Assembly (NCBI GenBank): GCA_029782145.1
Contig: JAKOVH010000030.1
Coordinates: 434,001-498,000, forward strand
Direction of reading: 5' to 3'
DNA: 64,000 nucleotides
From: Actinomycetes bacterium
GTDB taxonomy: Bacteria; Actinomycetota; Acidimicrobiia; Acidimicrobiales; Acidimicrobilacustridaceae
Position numbers and translations under genes: made by a program. The notes under the pieces are model-generated. The model ran no database searches, was not told where the DNA came from, and saw only the letters and a list, made by a program, of their open reading frames with translations. Of the stretch, positions 43,492 through 51,789 are shown piece by piece. How positions within the stretch are numbered: position 1 is the stretch's first letter; each line of letters opens with the position of its first letter.

Positions 43492-46131
43492 ATGTCGTCC
43501 CAGCCCGGACCTGGTGGAGTGCGACACGGCGCACTGTGGCCGGTGCTGAGCATCGGCAAGGTCCGCTTATCGGGTGAGGGCTACTACCTGGCGGCGGTCG
43601 CTGACGGGGTGGACGAGTACTACCGGGGCGTCGGCGAAGCGCCGGGCCGATGGGTCGGCGATGCCGCTGGACCCCTTGGACTGGAGGGCGAGGTAGCGGC
43701 GGAGGAGCTGCATGCAGTGTGGGCCGGCCAGCACCCGGAGACAGGGGAGGGGCTGGGGCGCTTCCGGGGCCGCCAGATCGCCGGATACGACCTGACGTTC
43801 CGGGCCCCGAAGTCCGTGTCCCTGCTCGCCGGCCTCGGCGACACCGACACGGTCCGCGCCGTGACAGCGGCGCACGAAGCGGCGGTGGACGCGGCGTTCG
43901 GCTACATCCAGCGAAGTGCCGCCCGCTCCCGCACCGGAGCGGGCGGGGCGGAGCAGATCGAGGTGAAAGGCCTGGTCGCCGCCGCGTTCCGGCACCGCAC
44001 GAGCCGAGCGGGAGATCCGCATCTCCACACCCATGTCCTTGTCGCCAACATGGCTCAAGGCGCCGATGGGCGGTGGCGCACGTTGGATGGCCGCTGGCTG
44101 TACCTGCACGCCAAGACCGCCGGCTACCTCTACGAAGCCCACCTCCGCCATGAGCTCACCCGCCGCCTCGGCGTGGAGTGGGGCCCGGTCCGCAACGGGA
44201 TCGCGGATGTTGCCGGGATCGACCGTCGTGTGCTCGAGCACTTCTCCGACCGCCGCCGTCAGATCGAAGAACACCTCGACGAGCTCGGCTTCCGCTCCGC
44301 CCGTGCCGCGGAGCTGGCTGCGCTCGACACCCGCACCGCCAAGGACCTGTCGGCCGATGCCGGGTCGATGCGCGAGGCGTGGGAAGCGAAGGCGGCCGAG
44401 GTCGGGTTCAGTCCCGAGCACCTCGGGCTGGTCCTGGATCGGGTCCCGACAATGGTCCCGGAAGAGGTCCCAACCCCAGGTCACAGCGCTCTCGCAGCCG
44501 ACCTGCTGAGCCCCTCGGGGCTGACAGCGAAGGCGTCCACCTTCGATCGTCGGGACCTCCTCCGAGCCGTCGCCGAGCGCATGCCCGCCGGAGCGACCGT
44601 GGCCCAGATCGAAGCCACGGCCGACCAGGTGCTCACCCACCCCGAGGTCGTCACGCTGATCGCCCCATCCGAGACAATCGGAGCGCTGGGGTCGACGGTC
44701 ATCCGCCGCGACGACGGCAAGGTCATCTCCACCGTCAACCTCGACGAAGGCCGCTGGTCCACCATCGAACTCGTCAACCTCGAACGACGCCTCGTCCACC
44801 ACGCCCTCAGCCGCATCGGGGAAGGCGCCGGCATCGCCCCGCCAGAGCTGCTCGACGCCGCCCTACGACGACGACGAAACCTGGCCTACGAGCAGTCCTT
44901 GATGGTCCAGCACCTCACCTCGTCAGGCAACGGCGTCGACGTCGTGTCCGCCGCCGCCGGGACCGGCAAGACCTACACCCTCGAATGCACCCGCGAAGTC
45001 TGGGAAGCCGCCGGCTACCGGGTCATCGGCGCCGCCCTCGCCGGCATCGCCGCCAGAGAGCTCGAGACCAACGCCGGCATCCCCTCATGGACACTCGCCG
45101 CCCTACGCATGGACCTCGACGCCGGCCGGCAACACCTCGACCACCGCACCGTCCTCGTGATCGATGAAGCCGGGATGGCCGGCACCCGCACCCTCGCCCC
45201 ACTCCTCGACCTCGCTGCCCGCAGCGGCGCCAAGGTCGTCCTCGTCGGCGACCCCCGCCAGCTCCCCGAGATCGACGCCGGCGGTGTCCTCAACGGGCTC
45301 GCTCACCGCGTCGGCGCCGTCGAGCTCACCGAGAACCGCCGCCAACGCTCACACTGGGAACGAGACGCCCTCAGAGAGCTGCGCGCTGGCGACCTCGACA
45401 CCGCTCTGGACGCCTACGCCGCCCACGGTCGCCTCGTCACCGCCCCCACCGCGCTCGACGTCCGCCGACAGATGGTCGCCGACTGGTGGACCCACCACAG
45501 CGCCGGTGAGACCACCGCCATGGCCGCCTACCGCCGCAGCGACGTCGACGACCTCAACGGCCGAGCCCGCGCCTACATGCAAGAAGCAGGCCTCCTCACA
45601 GGTCCTGAGCTCGAGATCAACGGACGGCCCTTCCAAGCCGGCGACCACATCGTCTGTCTCCGCAACAACCGACGCCTCGGCATCAACAACGGCACCCGAG
45701 CCACCGCCACCAACGTCGACCCCGACCAGCACACCATCGAGATCCACACCACCCGAGGCTCGGTGCGACTCCCCGCCGATTACATCGACGGCGGCCACCT
45801 CGCTCACGGCTACGCCACCACCATCCACAAGACCCAAGGCGCCACCGTCGACCACGGCCTTCTGCTCGGCACTGACGAGCTCTTCCGCGAACGCGGCTAC
45901 GTCGGCATGAGCCGCGGCCGACTCACCAACCACCTCTACCTCGTCGGCGTCACCGAACCCGACGACACCGCTGGCCACCGACTGCCGGAAGCCGAGGCCA
46001 CACCGGCGGAGACCGTTCGACGAGCGCTGGAGCGACTCGACCAAAGGCATCTCGCCATCGACAGCGGTGACATCGATCGCAAGTCGGTCCGGCAGGATGC
46101 TGATCTCGAGGTGGAGCTCGATCTGTTCTGA
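43492..46131 (+). CDS. MobF-family relaxase with SF1 helicase domain (TrwC/TraI-like)
   Basis: 879 residues if started at ATG 43492; GTG 43471 is also possible. The relaxase domain has N-terminal tyrosines (Y31 Y32, and Y43 Y44), YDLTFRAPKSVSLL, and the three-His metal motif in DPHLHTHVLVAN (residues 177-181). The helicase domain has Walker A AAAGTGKT (487-494), Walker B VIDEAGMAGT, VGDPRQLPEI and the late motif GYATTIHKTQGATVDHGLL. It would nick oriT and unwind DNA for transfer. No coupling protein is encoded here, so it must use another element's secretion system. Confidence 0.93.
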   Translation: MSSQPGPGGVRHGALWPVLSIGKVRLSGEGYYLAAVADGVDEYYRGVGEAPGRWVGDAAGPLGLEGEVAAEELHAVWAGQHPETGEGLGRFRGRQIAGYDLTFRAPKSVSLLAGLGDTDTVRAVTAAHEAAVDAAFGYIQRSAARSRTGAGGAEQIEVKGLVAAAFRHRTSRAGDPHLHTHVLVANMAQGADGRWRTLDGRWLYLHAKTAGYLYEAHLRHELTRRLGVEWGPVRNGIADVAGIDRRVLEHFSDRRRQIEEHLDELGFRSARAAELAALDTRTAKDLSADAGSMREAWEAKAAEVGFSPEHLGLVLDRVPTMVPEEVPTPGHSALAADLLSPSGLTAKASTFDRRDLLRAVAERMPAGATVAQIEATADQVLTHPEVVTLIAPSETIGALGSTVIRRDDGKVISTVNLDEGRWSTIELVNLERRLVHHALSRIGEGAGIAPPELLDAALRRRRNLAYEQSLMVQHLTSSGNGVDVVSAAAGTGKTYTLECTREVWEAAGYRVIGAALAGIAARELETNAGIPSWTLAALRMDLDAGRQHLDHRTVLVIDEAGMAGTRTLAPLLDLAARSGAKVVLVGDPRQLPEIDAGGVLNGLAHRVGAVELTENRRQRSHWERDALRELRAGDLDTALDAYAAHGRLVTAPTALDVRRQMVADWWTHHSAGETTAMAAYRRSDVDDLNGRARAYMQEAGLLTGPELEINGRPFQAGDHIVCLRNNRRLGINNGTRATATNVDPDQHTIEIHTTRGSVRLPADYIDGGHLAHGYATTIHKTQGATVDHGLLLGTDELFRERGYVGMSRGRLTNHLYLVGVTEPDDTAGHRLPEAEATPAETVRRALERLDQRHLAIDSGDIDRKSVRQDADLEVELDLF

Positions 46132-46303
46132 GGGAGCGGTGGGGTCTGCTCTCGAAAGCTTCACGAACTGGGACGTGGGAGAAGGCATCATCGGACCTCA
46201 TGACAACGGAGGCTTTGATCGCGCACGCTGCTGCGATGCGCCCGTGGATCGGGAGTCGTGCTCGACAGCGCCGTTGCTGCCATCAGGTGAGGAGCGCCAG
46301 CCC

Positions 46304-47281
46304 GTGAGTGCCATGCCCATTCCGTACGTCTTTGCGGTGGCCGAGCGTCCCTTCTGCTGTTGGGAACACGATTTGCTTGCGAGGAATCTGGAGTTCCTCC
46401 GAGGCATCGACCCGGATCACTTCGATTCGGTCGCAGGTCTTCTCTTCGCACACCTGGACGGGGATGCCGCGATGTCTGCGTCCATCGCACTTCGATCGCT
46501 CTACCACCAGACGGTCGAGGCGCTGCTGTCCCTGCTAGGTGCTGCGGCGCAGGCACCGGAGGCGGTGCAGGCATGGATCGCGAAATGCAGCACTCACGAC
46601 CTCGAGGAGGTCGTGAGGGCACTCCTTGATGGGAAGCCGCTACTCACCCAATCCGGTCGTCGTGCGGTGGACTTCGACCAACTCTCCCTTGTGGTCCACC
46701 AAGCGGCGTGGCCGGATGACGGTGAGGGCGCTCCCACCGCTGCGCACTTCAGTCGACTCTGGCAGCGCTTCGCTCGCGAGTTTCTCGATGAGACTGCGCG
46801 GGCCGAGTACAACGCGATCAAACACGGAAACCGGGTCATTCCCGGCGGCTTCGACCTCGCCCTCGGAGTCGAAGAGTCCGTAGGCGTGCCGGCACGACCA
46901 GAGTCGATGGTCTCCATGGGTGGAAGTCGGTTCGGGTCGACGTTCTTTCAACCCGAGAAGGTCCGGGACTCCAAGCTGCACCTCCGGACACGACGGGTCT
47001 CTGTCAACTGGTCTCCCAAGAGCATGGGCCAGCGCATCGTGCTCGCCTCGCTTTCAATCTCGAACGTCATCGCTGGGCTCCAGGTCTTTCTCGGTGTGGA
47101 CCCCCGATCGCTGGTATTCCGCCGGCCGGCGTCAGCGTCTGCGTTTGATGAGGCTTGGAGCGAGGCAATCGGACCACGCATGACCGGCATCGATACCGTG
47201 GTTCGAATCGAGGCGGTCGACGAGCTGGGGCGCTCAGATCTGCTCGCTGAGTTGGAGGGGCGCAACAGCGCCGCTGACTGA
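46304..47281 (+). CDS. Hypothetical protein upstream of ApeA-like gene
   Basis: 325 residues from GTG 46304 with GAGGAG 9 nt upstream; ATG 46313 is an alternative. I do not recognise the family. It is mostly helical (AMSASIALRSLYHQTVEALLSLLGAAAQ), with ETARAEYNAIKHGNRVIPGGFDL near residues 170-190. The EYNAIKHG segment resembles the conserved helix of several HEPN-type proteins, but the spacing of Arg and His is not the standard Rx4-6H. Base and codon use is less GC-rich than in neighbours. The ApeA-like gene begins 17 nt later, so the two probably form one cassette. Confidence 0.65.
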   Translation: MSAMPIPYVFAVAERPFCCWEHDLLARNLEFLRGIDPDHFDSVAGLLFAHLDGDAAMSASIALRSLYHQTVEALLSLLGAAAQAPEAVQAWIAKCSTHDLEEVVRALLDGKPLLTQSGRRAVDFDQLSLVVHQAAWPDDGEGAPTAAHFSRLWQRFAREFLDETARAEYNAIKHGNRVIPGGFDLALGVEESVGVPARPESMVSMGGSRFGSTFFQPEKVRDSKLHLRTRRVSVNWSPKSMGQRIVLASLSISNVIAGLQVFLGVDPRSLVFRRPASASAFDEAWSEAIGPRMTGIDTVVRIEAVDELGRSDLLAELEGRNSAAD

Positions 47282-47298
47282 CTCCGTATTGTGACGCT

Positions 47299-48558
47299 GT
47301 GGACGACCCCGGTGAGATCGGTGAGTGGTGGCTTCCGTCGACTCCAGATGCGAAGGCACCGGGCTGGCTGCGGCAGACGCAGGAGCATCGGACTTCCCTA
47401 CTACTCGCCGGGAGCCTGTCGGATCCTTTCACAACGACCGGCACTTACCGCCGCATACACGGTCGGATCGGTAACCAAGCGGTGACTTGCGAGGACTGCT
47501 TTCGCAGCAGGACCGGCGGCAACCTGCTCGGCGGGCTAAATGCAGAGGTGGTCGAGGTCAATCAGGCCTATCGAGGCGTCTGGTTCGATGACGGTGAGGA
47601 ACCTGGCGGAACCGGATTGGCGGCCGACCTGCCGCTTCTGCGCGATTGGGTCGCACCACATTCGCTCACCGTTGATTGGACCGCCGGGGACGGGTCGTCA
47701 TCGGACGCAGTGATCCTGAGGGCGGAGAGGCTCGAGCCGATTGTGCTGAGGTGCTCGTTGGGGGATCTTCGGCTGATCCAAACGCTTCAAACCAGCGGCG
47801 ACGGCGTTTCGTCTCGCACTATCGAGCAATCGCTGATTGCACAGATCGATGTTGAGGAGGTCATTCCCGCCGCCACCTTCCTGGATGAGATAGCGGTACT
47901 CGCTGACGCTGTGTCGCTTGCCTCTGAGAGGTATGTCGCGACGAGATCGGTGCAGCTTCTACATCCCGATGTTGTGCACCGAGAGGGAAGTCCGGTGCGC
48001 CGTCCGATCGAGATGCTGGCGCAATGGACGCCTGGAAGTGACTTACCGCTCAAGCGGGAGCGGGTCTTGGCGGAGTACCAGGCCATCGGCGTGCCGGGTC
48101 TCCAGCGACTGCTTCACGCCGTGTCTGCAATCCGGATTCCGGTTCGCAGGGCCGTGGTCACCCGACACCAGGAGGGTGCGTTCAATTCCGACCGACTGAT
48201 CAATGTCTGTGCTGCGTTAGAGGCTCTCGATCGACTGGCGGCACCAGAACGGCGATCGTTCACACAGCGGATTCGACAATGTGTGGATCTGGCAGGACCA
48301 CCAGCAACGGAGCTCCTCGGGAACCGCGATCGATGGATCGGCTGGTTGAGGCGCCGGCGGGACCACGTTGCTCACCACCTCCTTCCGACTGACAACCGTG
48401 ACGGGCTCGAAGACCTGGCGCTTGCGGAGAGCGCGTATCTGGTCTTTGTGCTCTGCGTCTTCCGGCTAGCCGACCTACCTGACGAAGTGTTCGTTCGAAT
48501 CGGCGAAGGCCCTTGGCTCCAGTGGCTCCGCAACTTGCTCGCTGAGGTGCATCCTTGA
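47299..48558 (+). CDS. ApeA-like HEPN-domain protein, probable anti-phage defence
   Basis: 419 residues from GTG 47299. The N-terminus GEWWLPSTPDAKAPGWLRQTQEHRTSLLLAGSL matches the GxWWLP start of the ApeA N-terminal domain as I remember it. A CxxC (TCEDC, residues 64-67) and a long beta-rich region follow. The C-terminal HEPN domain has RRRRDHVAHHL near residue 355, with R354 and H359 giving the catalytic Rx4H motif with Asp after Arg. HEPN proteins of this type are RNases used in abortive defence. Codon use is AT-shifted relative to the host. It is the last gene before the right repeat. Confidence 0.75.
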   Translation: MDDPGEIGEWWLPSTPDAKAPGWLRQTQEHRTSLLLAGSLSDPFTTTGTYRRIHGRIGNQAVTCEDCFRSRTGGNLLGGLNAEVVEVNQAYRGVWFDDGEEPGGTGLAADLPLLRDWVAPHSLTVDWTAGDGSSSDAVILRAERLEPIVLRCSLGDLRLIQTLQTSGDGVSSRTIEQSLIAQIDVEEVIPAATFLDEIAVLADAVSLASERYVATRSVQLLHPDVVHREGSPVRRPIEMLAQWTPGSDLPLKRERVLAEYQAIGVPGLQRLLHAVSAIRIPVRRAVVTRHQEGAFNSDRLINVCAALEALDRLAAPERRSFTQRIRQCVDLAGPPATELLGNRDRWIGWLRRRRDHVAHHLLPTDNRDGLEDLALAESAYLVFVLCVFRLADLPDEVFVRIGEGPWLQWLRNLLAEVHP

Positions 48559-48576
48559 GCAGCGTCCTGCCATGGT

Positions 48577-48587
48577 CATCCAACATT
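48577..48587. other. Candidate integrase arm site, right end
   Basis: CATCCAACATT is identical to 32907-32917 near the other end of the element. It lies in the 48559-48701 non-coding stretch, which otherwise shows no gene. Confidence 0.4.
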
Positions 48588-48701
48588 CCGTCCAAGAAAC
48601 TCGGCGAGACTGGCCGAATCTTGGAGGTACGGGGCGGATGAGGGGCCGGAGAAGTTCCTGCTAGAAGGCACAATCAGGGACAAGCTGGACGCTACTTAGC
48701 C

Positions 48702-48746
48702 GACTCATAATCCCTTGGTCGTGGGTTCGATCCCCACCCGCCCCAC
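48702..48746 (+). other. Right attachment core (duplicate of tRNA-Met 3' end)
   Basis: 45 bp identical to 32795-32839. The tRNA 5' half is missing, so it is not a tRNA gene. It marks the right boundary of the element. Confidence 0.93.
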
Positions 48747-48748
48747 TC

Positions 48749-48803
48749 GACGGGCGGCTCGTCACGGCTCCCACCGCGCTCGACGTTCGCCACCAGGTCG
48801 TCA
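48749..48803 (+). pseudogene. Relaxase gene fragment outside the right boundary
   Basis: About 55 nt starting 3 nt after the right repeat encode GRLVTAPTALDVR, identical over 13 residues to part of the element's own relaxase (HGRLVTAPTALDVR, coded near 45427-45465). The nucleotide sequence differs at many third positions, so it is not a recent copy of the resident gene. It looks like a scar of a related element that was deleted. Confidence 0.7.
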
Positions 48804-48944
48804 CCGGCCTCACCCTAAAGGCTCCGATCTGGCCGCGGCGGGTAGGTGCCGTCACGGAGACGCTCGCCCGACCCTCGCCGCGGTGGCGGATCCGTCGAGA
48901 ACGAGGACGAGCTCGAAGGGGCTGTCGGACGGTCGGAGGTCGCC

Positions 48945-49214
48945 ATGGCGACGACCAAGCAGGTACGAGCAGCGAAGCGGAACATCAAGAAGGCACAGGC
49001 CGGGGCGGAGAAGAAGCGGTCCATCGCCCACATGCCGGCCGCGACCCGTTCGGCACTCGGCAAGCAGGGCGCAGCGGTCGCTCAGCGCAAGCGGACCGGT
49101 GCCGCGGCGCCGAGGACTCGCCGGGAGCTCTACGAGGAGGCCAAGCGGCGCAACGTCCCGGGACGCTCGAAGATGGGCCGAGACGAGCTGGCCCGAGCCC
49201 TAGGCCACGAGTGA
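48945..49214 (+). CDS. Small basic protein with Rho-N/SAP-like C-terminus
   Basis: 89 residues from ATG 48945, with GGAGG 5 nt upstream; an ORF start at 48846 is less likely. The Lys/Arg/Ala-rich N-terminus (TTKQVRAAKRNIKKAQAGAEKKRSIAH) is followed by TRRELYEEAKRRNVPGRSKMGRDELARALGHE, a short helix-extended-helix motif like SAP or Rho-N domains that bind nucleic acid. Similar proteins are sometimes labelled plasmid stabilisation proteins. Function is unknown; nucleoid binding is plausible. Confidence 0.65.
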   Translation: MATTKQVRAAKRNIKKAQAGAEKKRSIAHMPAATRSALGKQGAAVAQRKRTGAAAPRTRRELYEEAKRRNVPGRSKMGRDELARALGHE

Positions 49215-49283
49215 TGCACCAGCAGTCCGGGCGCTGGCGTCTCGAGGGCGATGCGGGAGGCCGGCTGAGAAGGAGACGACACC

Positions 49284-49793
49284 ATGCGTGAGGACCTACG
49301 GGTCGGGCAGCCCTTCCCGGACCTCGAGCTGCCTGACCACACCGGCGCCACGCGTCGCCTCTCCGAGCTCGTCGCCGACCAACCGACCGTCGCCAACTTC
49401 TACCGAGGATGGTGGTGCCCCAAGGAGCAGCGGTTCCTGCGCAACCTGGTGGACCTGCAGGACGAGATGGAGGTCGCCTACACGCGCATCGTCTCCATCA
49501 CGGTCGACCCGCCCGAGATCACCGCTCCCCTCCGTGCGGGCCTCGGCGCTCGCTGGACGTTCCTGTCCGACGCCGACCGGGTGGTCCAGCGCGAGCTCGA
49601 CCTCGAGGAGACGGCTGATCGGGTCCACCGCCCCTTCCTCCCGTACACGTTCGTGCTCGACACCGACCTCACGATCGGGGCGGTCTTCAACGGCTACTGG
49701 TACTGGGGACGCCCCACCAACGAGGAGCTCCGGCTGGCACTGCGCGACCTCCTCCGTGCCGGTCGGCCCGACTGGGACGCCCAGGCGACGTGA
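49284..49793 (+). CDS. Peroxiredoxin-like thioredoxin-fold protein (AhpC/TSA type)
   Basis: 169 residues from ATG 49284, with GAAGGAGACG upstream. The family start VGQPFPDLELPDHTGATRRLSEL and the active-site segment VANFYRGWWCPKEQRFL carry the peroxidatic Cys near residue 47, with Arg-Gly-Trp-Trp before it instead of the classical TPVC. A second Cys is not seen, so it would be a one-Cys type. The fold continues with SITVDPPEITAPLRAGLGARWTFLSDADRVVQRELDL. It likely reduces peroxides or is a thiol-disulfide enzyme. The next gene overlaps by 4 nt. Confidence 0.8.
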   Translation: MREDLRVGQPFPDLELPDHTGATRRLSELVADQPTVANFYRGWWCPKEQRFLRNLVDLQDEMEVAYTRIVSITVDPPEITAPLRAGLGARWTFLSDADRVVQRELDLEETADRVHRPFLPYTFVLDTDLTIGAVFNGYWYWGRPTNEELRLALRDLLRAGRPDWDAQAT

Positions 49794-49795
49794 CG

Positions 49796-50473
49796 ATGGC
49801 CGAGAGCTGCTGTCTCCTCTTCACCATCGTGGACGACACGTCGACCGACACCCAGATCACCCACCACCTCGAGCTGGGGCACACGCTGCTCGGCGACGAC
49901 GCACCGGTGGTCGAGCTCGAGGCGCCGGATGGCACGGGATCGGTCATGCTGGCCGCTGCCCGGGATCGCGATGCGCTCGCCGAGCTACGCGGCCGAACGC
50001 CGCTGGCTGCGGAGCGCCACGTGATGTGCGGCGTCGATCCGAGCGCCATCGCTGACGGGGTCTCACGCTCCCCGGGCGGCTACGTGGACCTCGTCCTCGA
50101 TCCCGCCGAGCCACCGATCCCGTTCGACGACCCGACGGTCCTCGGCGTCTTCCGCGACTACCACCGCTCCTACCTCCCGCTCCTTGGAAGGCGCCACCTC
50201 CGCTGTGAGTCCCTCTGGCGAGACGGCGTTCGGGCCGCGGGGTCCTTCGTCGCCTTCGCCGCGACCGACGACGGCGAGGCCTTCTCGCTCGCTGCCGCCA
50301 ACCCGTGGCGACGTGTCGCCCACGGCCGGCTGCTCCTCCTCCCTCCGGACGTCCTCAGGGCCGCACCCTCGCCACCCGGTCCCGGAACGCAACGCAGCGC
50401 GCACTTCCCCTGTGGCCATTCAGGTTCGGTCGCCGAACCCGGCGTCGACCGTCAGGCCGCGAACCGCGGCTGA
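49796..50473 (+). CDS. Hypothetical protein
   Basis: 225 residues from ATG 49796; GTG 49790 overlaps the previous stop and is an equal possibility. I do not recognise a family. The protein starts AESCCLLFTIVDDTSTDTQITHHLELGHTLL, contains ERHVMCGVDPSAI and a segment DYHRSYLPLLGRRHLRCESLWRDGVRAAGSF, and ends in a low-complexity tail (PSPPGPGTQRSAHFPCGHSG) unlike a folded domain. The tail might reflect a frameshift near the C-terminus. It is coupled to the peroxiredoxin gene. Confidence 0.45.
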   Translation: MAESCCLLFTIVDDTSTDTQITHHLELGHTLLGDDAPVVELEAPDGTGSVMLAAARDRDALAELRGRTPLAAERHVMCGVDPSAIADGVSRSPGGYVDLVLDPAEPPIPFDDPTVLGVFRDYHRSYLPLLGRRHLRCESLWRDGVRAAGSFVAFAATDDGEAFSLAAANPWRRVAHGRLLLLPPDVLRAAPSPPGPGTQRSAHFPCGHSGSVAEPGVDRQAANRG

Positions 50474-50546
50474 CCTCGAAGGGGTGGAGTCGTCCCCGAT
50501 CGTGCAGCGGTCCATGCCGGTCGCGCCGACCCGACGAGGACCCCGG

Positions 50547-51740
50547 TCAGTGGGCGGTCGCTGGCCCTACCGGTTCCAGCCGTGACCTCGAGGCGAAGAT
50601 GACGATGGCGATGCCGGCGGTGGCTGCTCCGGACACGAGGAGCGGTACACGACCGTTGCCGCCCCAGGCGAGCCCGGCCCAGACGCCTGCGACCAGCAGG
50701 CCGATGCCGGTGACCGCGGCGTGGATGCCGAGCGCGGTGCCGCGGTTGTCCGGCGGGGCGAGATCCGCGACCCAGGCGCGGCTGACGCCGTCGGTGAGAG
50801 CGGTGTAGCCGCCGTAGAGCGGGAAGAGCAGCCACAGCCAGGCGCTCGAGTCGGCGAGCCCGAAGCCCAGGTAGGCGACGGCGAACACCGCGAGGCCGGC
50901 AGCGAACACGACCCGGCGGCTGCGTCGGTCCGAGACCACACCGGCGGGATAGGACAGCACGGCGTAGGCCAGGTTGTAGAGCACGTAGAGGGCGACGACG
51001 CCGGCGAAGTCGTAGCCGAGGTCGGTGGCCCGCAGCAGCAGCAGGGTGTCGGGGAAGTTCACGAGGGCGAACAGGCCGACGACGGCGATGAGGCGCCAGT
51101 ACCGGCGCGGGAGCCCGTCGAGCGACCACGCCCGGCGGTGGCTCAGACCGGGGTGGGGTCGTTCGCGCACCAGGAAGACCAGGGCGACGCTGATCGTCGC
51201 CGGGATGACGGCGATCCACAGCAGCGGCCCGAACTCCTGGCCGACGAGCTCGTAGAGGGCGAGGCCGATCAGGGGGCCGACGACGGCGCCGGCGGTGTCG
51301 GCCGCCCGGTGGAACCCGAAGGCCCGGCCCCGGTTCGTGGGAGTCGTCTCGTCGGCGATGATGGCGTCGCGGGGCGGCCCCCGCAGGCCCTTGCCGACCC
51401 GGTCGGTGAAGCGGGCGGCGAGCACCATCGGCCAGGCACCGGCGAGGGCGAGCAGGGCCTTGCCGAGGGCGGAGATGCCGTAGCCGCCGGCCACGAGGGG
51501 ACGGCGGTGGCGGAGGTCGGCGAGGCGGCCGGACGCGGCCTTCATGACCGACGCGGTGCCGTCGGCGAGGCCCTCGATGAGCCCGAGCACGGCCGGTGGG
51601 GCACCCAGGACGCCGGTGACGAAGAACGGCAGGACGGGATAGAGGATCTCCGACGCCGTGTCCTGGAAGAACGACACCAACGACACCACGTAGACGTTGC
51701 GGCTCAACCGCTCGCGCTGCGGTGCCGCCTCGGTGGCCAT
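50547..51740 (-). CDS. MFS transporter
   Basis: 397 residues from ATG 51740. It has twelve hydrophobic helices and the MFS loop pattern between helices 2 and 3 (GRLADLRHRRPLV) and RFTDRVGKGLRGPPRDAIIAD between 4 and 5. The motif SFFQDTASEILYPVLPFFVTGVLGAPPAVLGLIEGLADG at the N-terminus is typical of a widespread bacterial subfamily of drug or nitrate-unrelated MFS_1 proteins. The substrate is unknown. A long upstream extension to 52598 is the shadow of the DUF1214 gene. Confidence 0.85.
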   Translation of the reverse strand: MATEAAPQRERLSRNVYVVSLVSFFQDTASEILYPVLPFFVTGVLGAPPAVLGLIEGLADGTASVMKAASGRLADLRHRRPLVAGGYGISALGKALLALAGAWPMVLAARFTDRVGKGLRGPPRDAIIADETTPTNRGRAFGFHRAADTAGAVVGPLIGLALYELVGQEFGPLLWIAVIPATISVALVFLVRERPHPGLSHRRAWSLDGLPRRYWRLIAVVGLFALVNFPDTLLLLRATDLGYDFAGVVALYVLYNLAYAVLSYPAGVVSDRRSRRVVFAAGLAVFAVAYLGFGLADSSAWLWLLFPLYGGYTALTDGVSRAWVADLAPPDNRGTALGIHAAVTGIGLLVAGVWAGLAWGGNGRVPLLVSGAATAGIAIVIFASRSRLEPVGPATAH

Positions 51741-51789
51741 CGGACGAACGTAGTGGCGGTGGCGGGCCTGCCGCGGTGCCGACCCCGTC

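Noticed and set aside
48702-48746. A third tRNA gene (Met-like) at the right edge of the element
   Set aside because: Only the 3' half from the anticodon loop is present, with no 5' acceptor or D arm. It is the duplicated attachment core.
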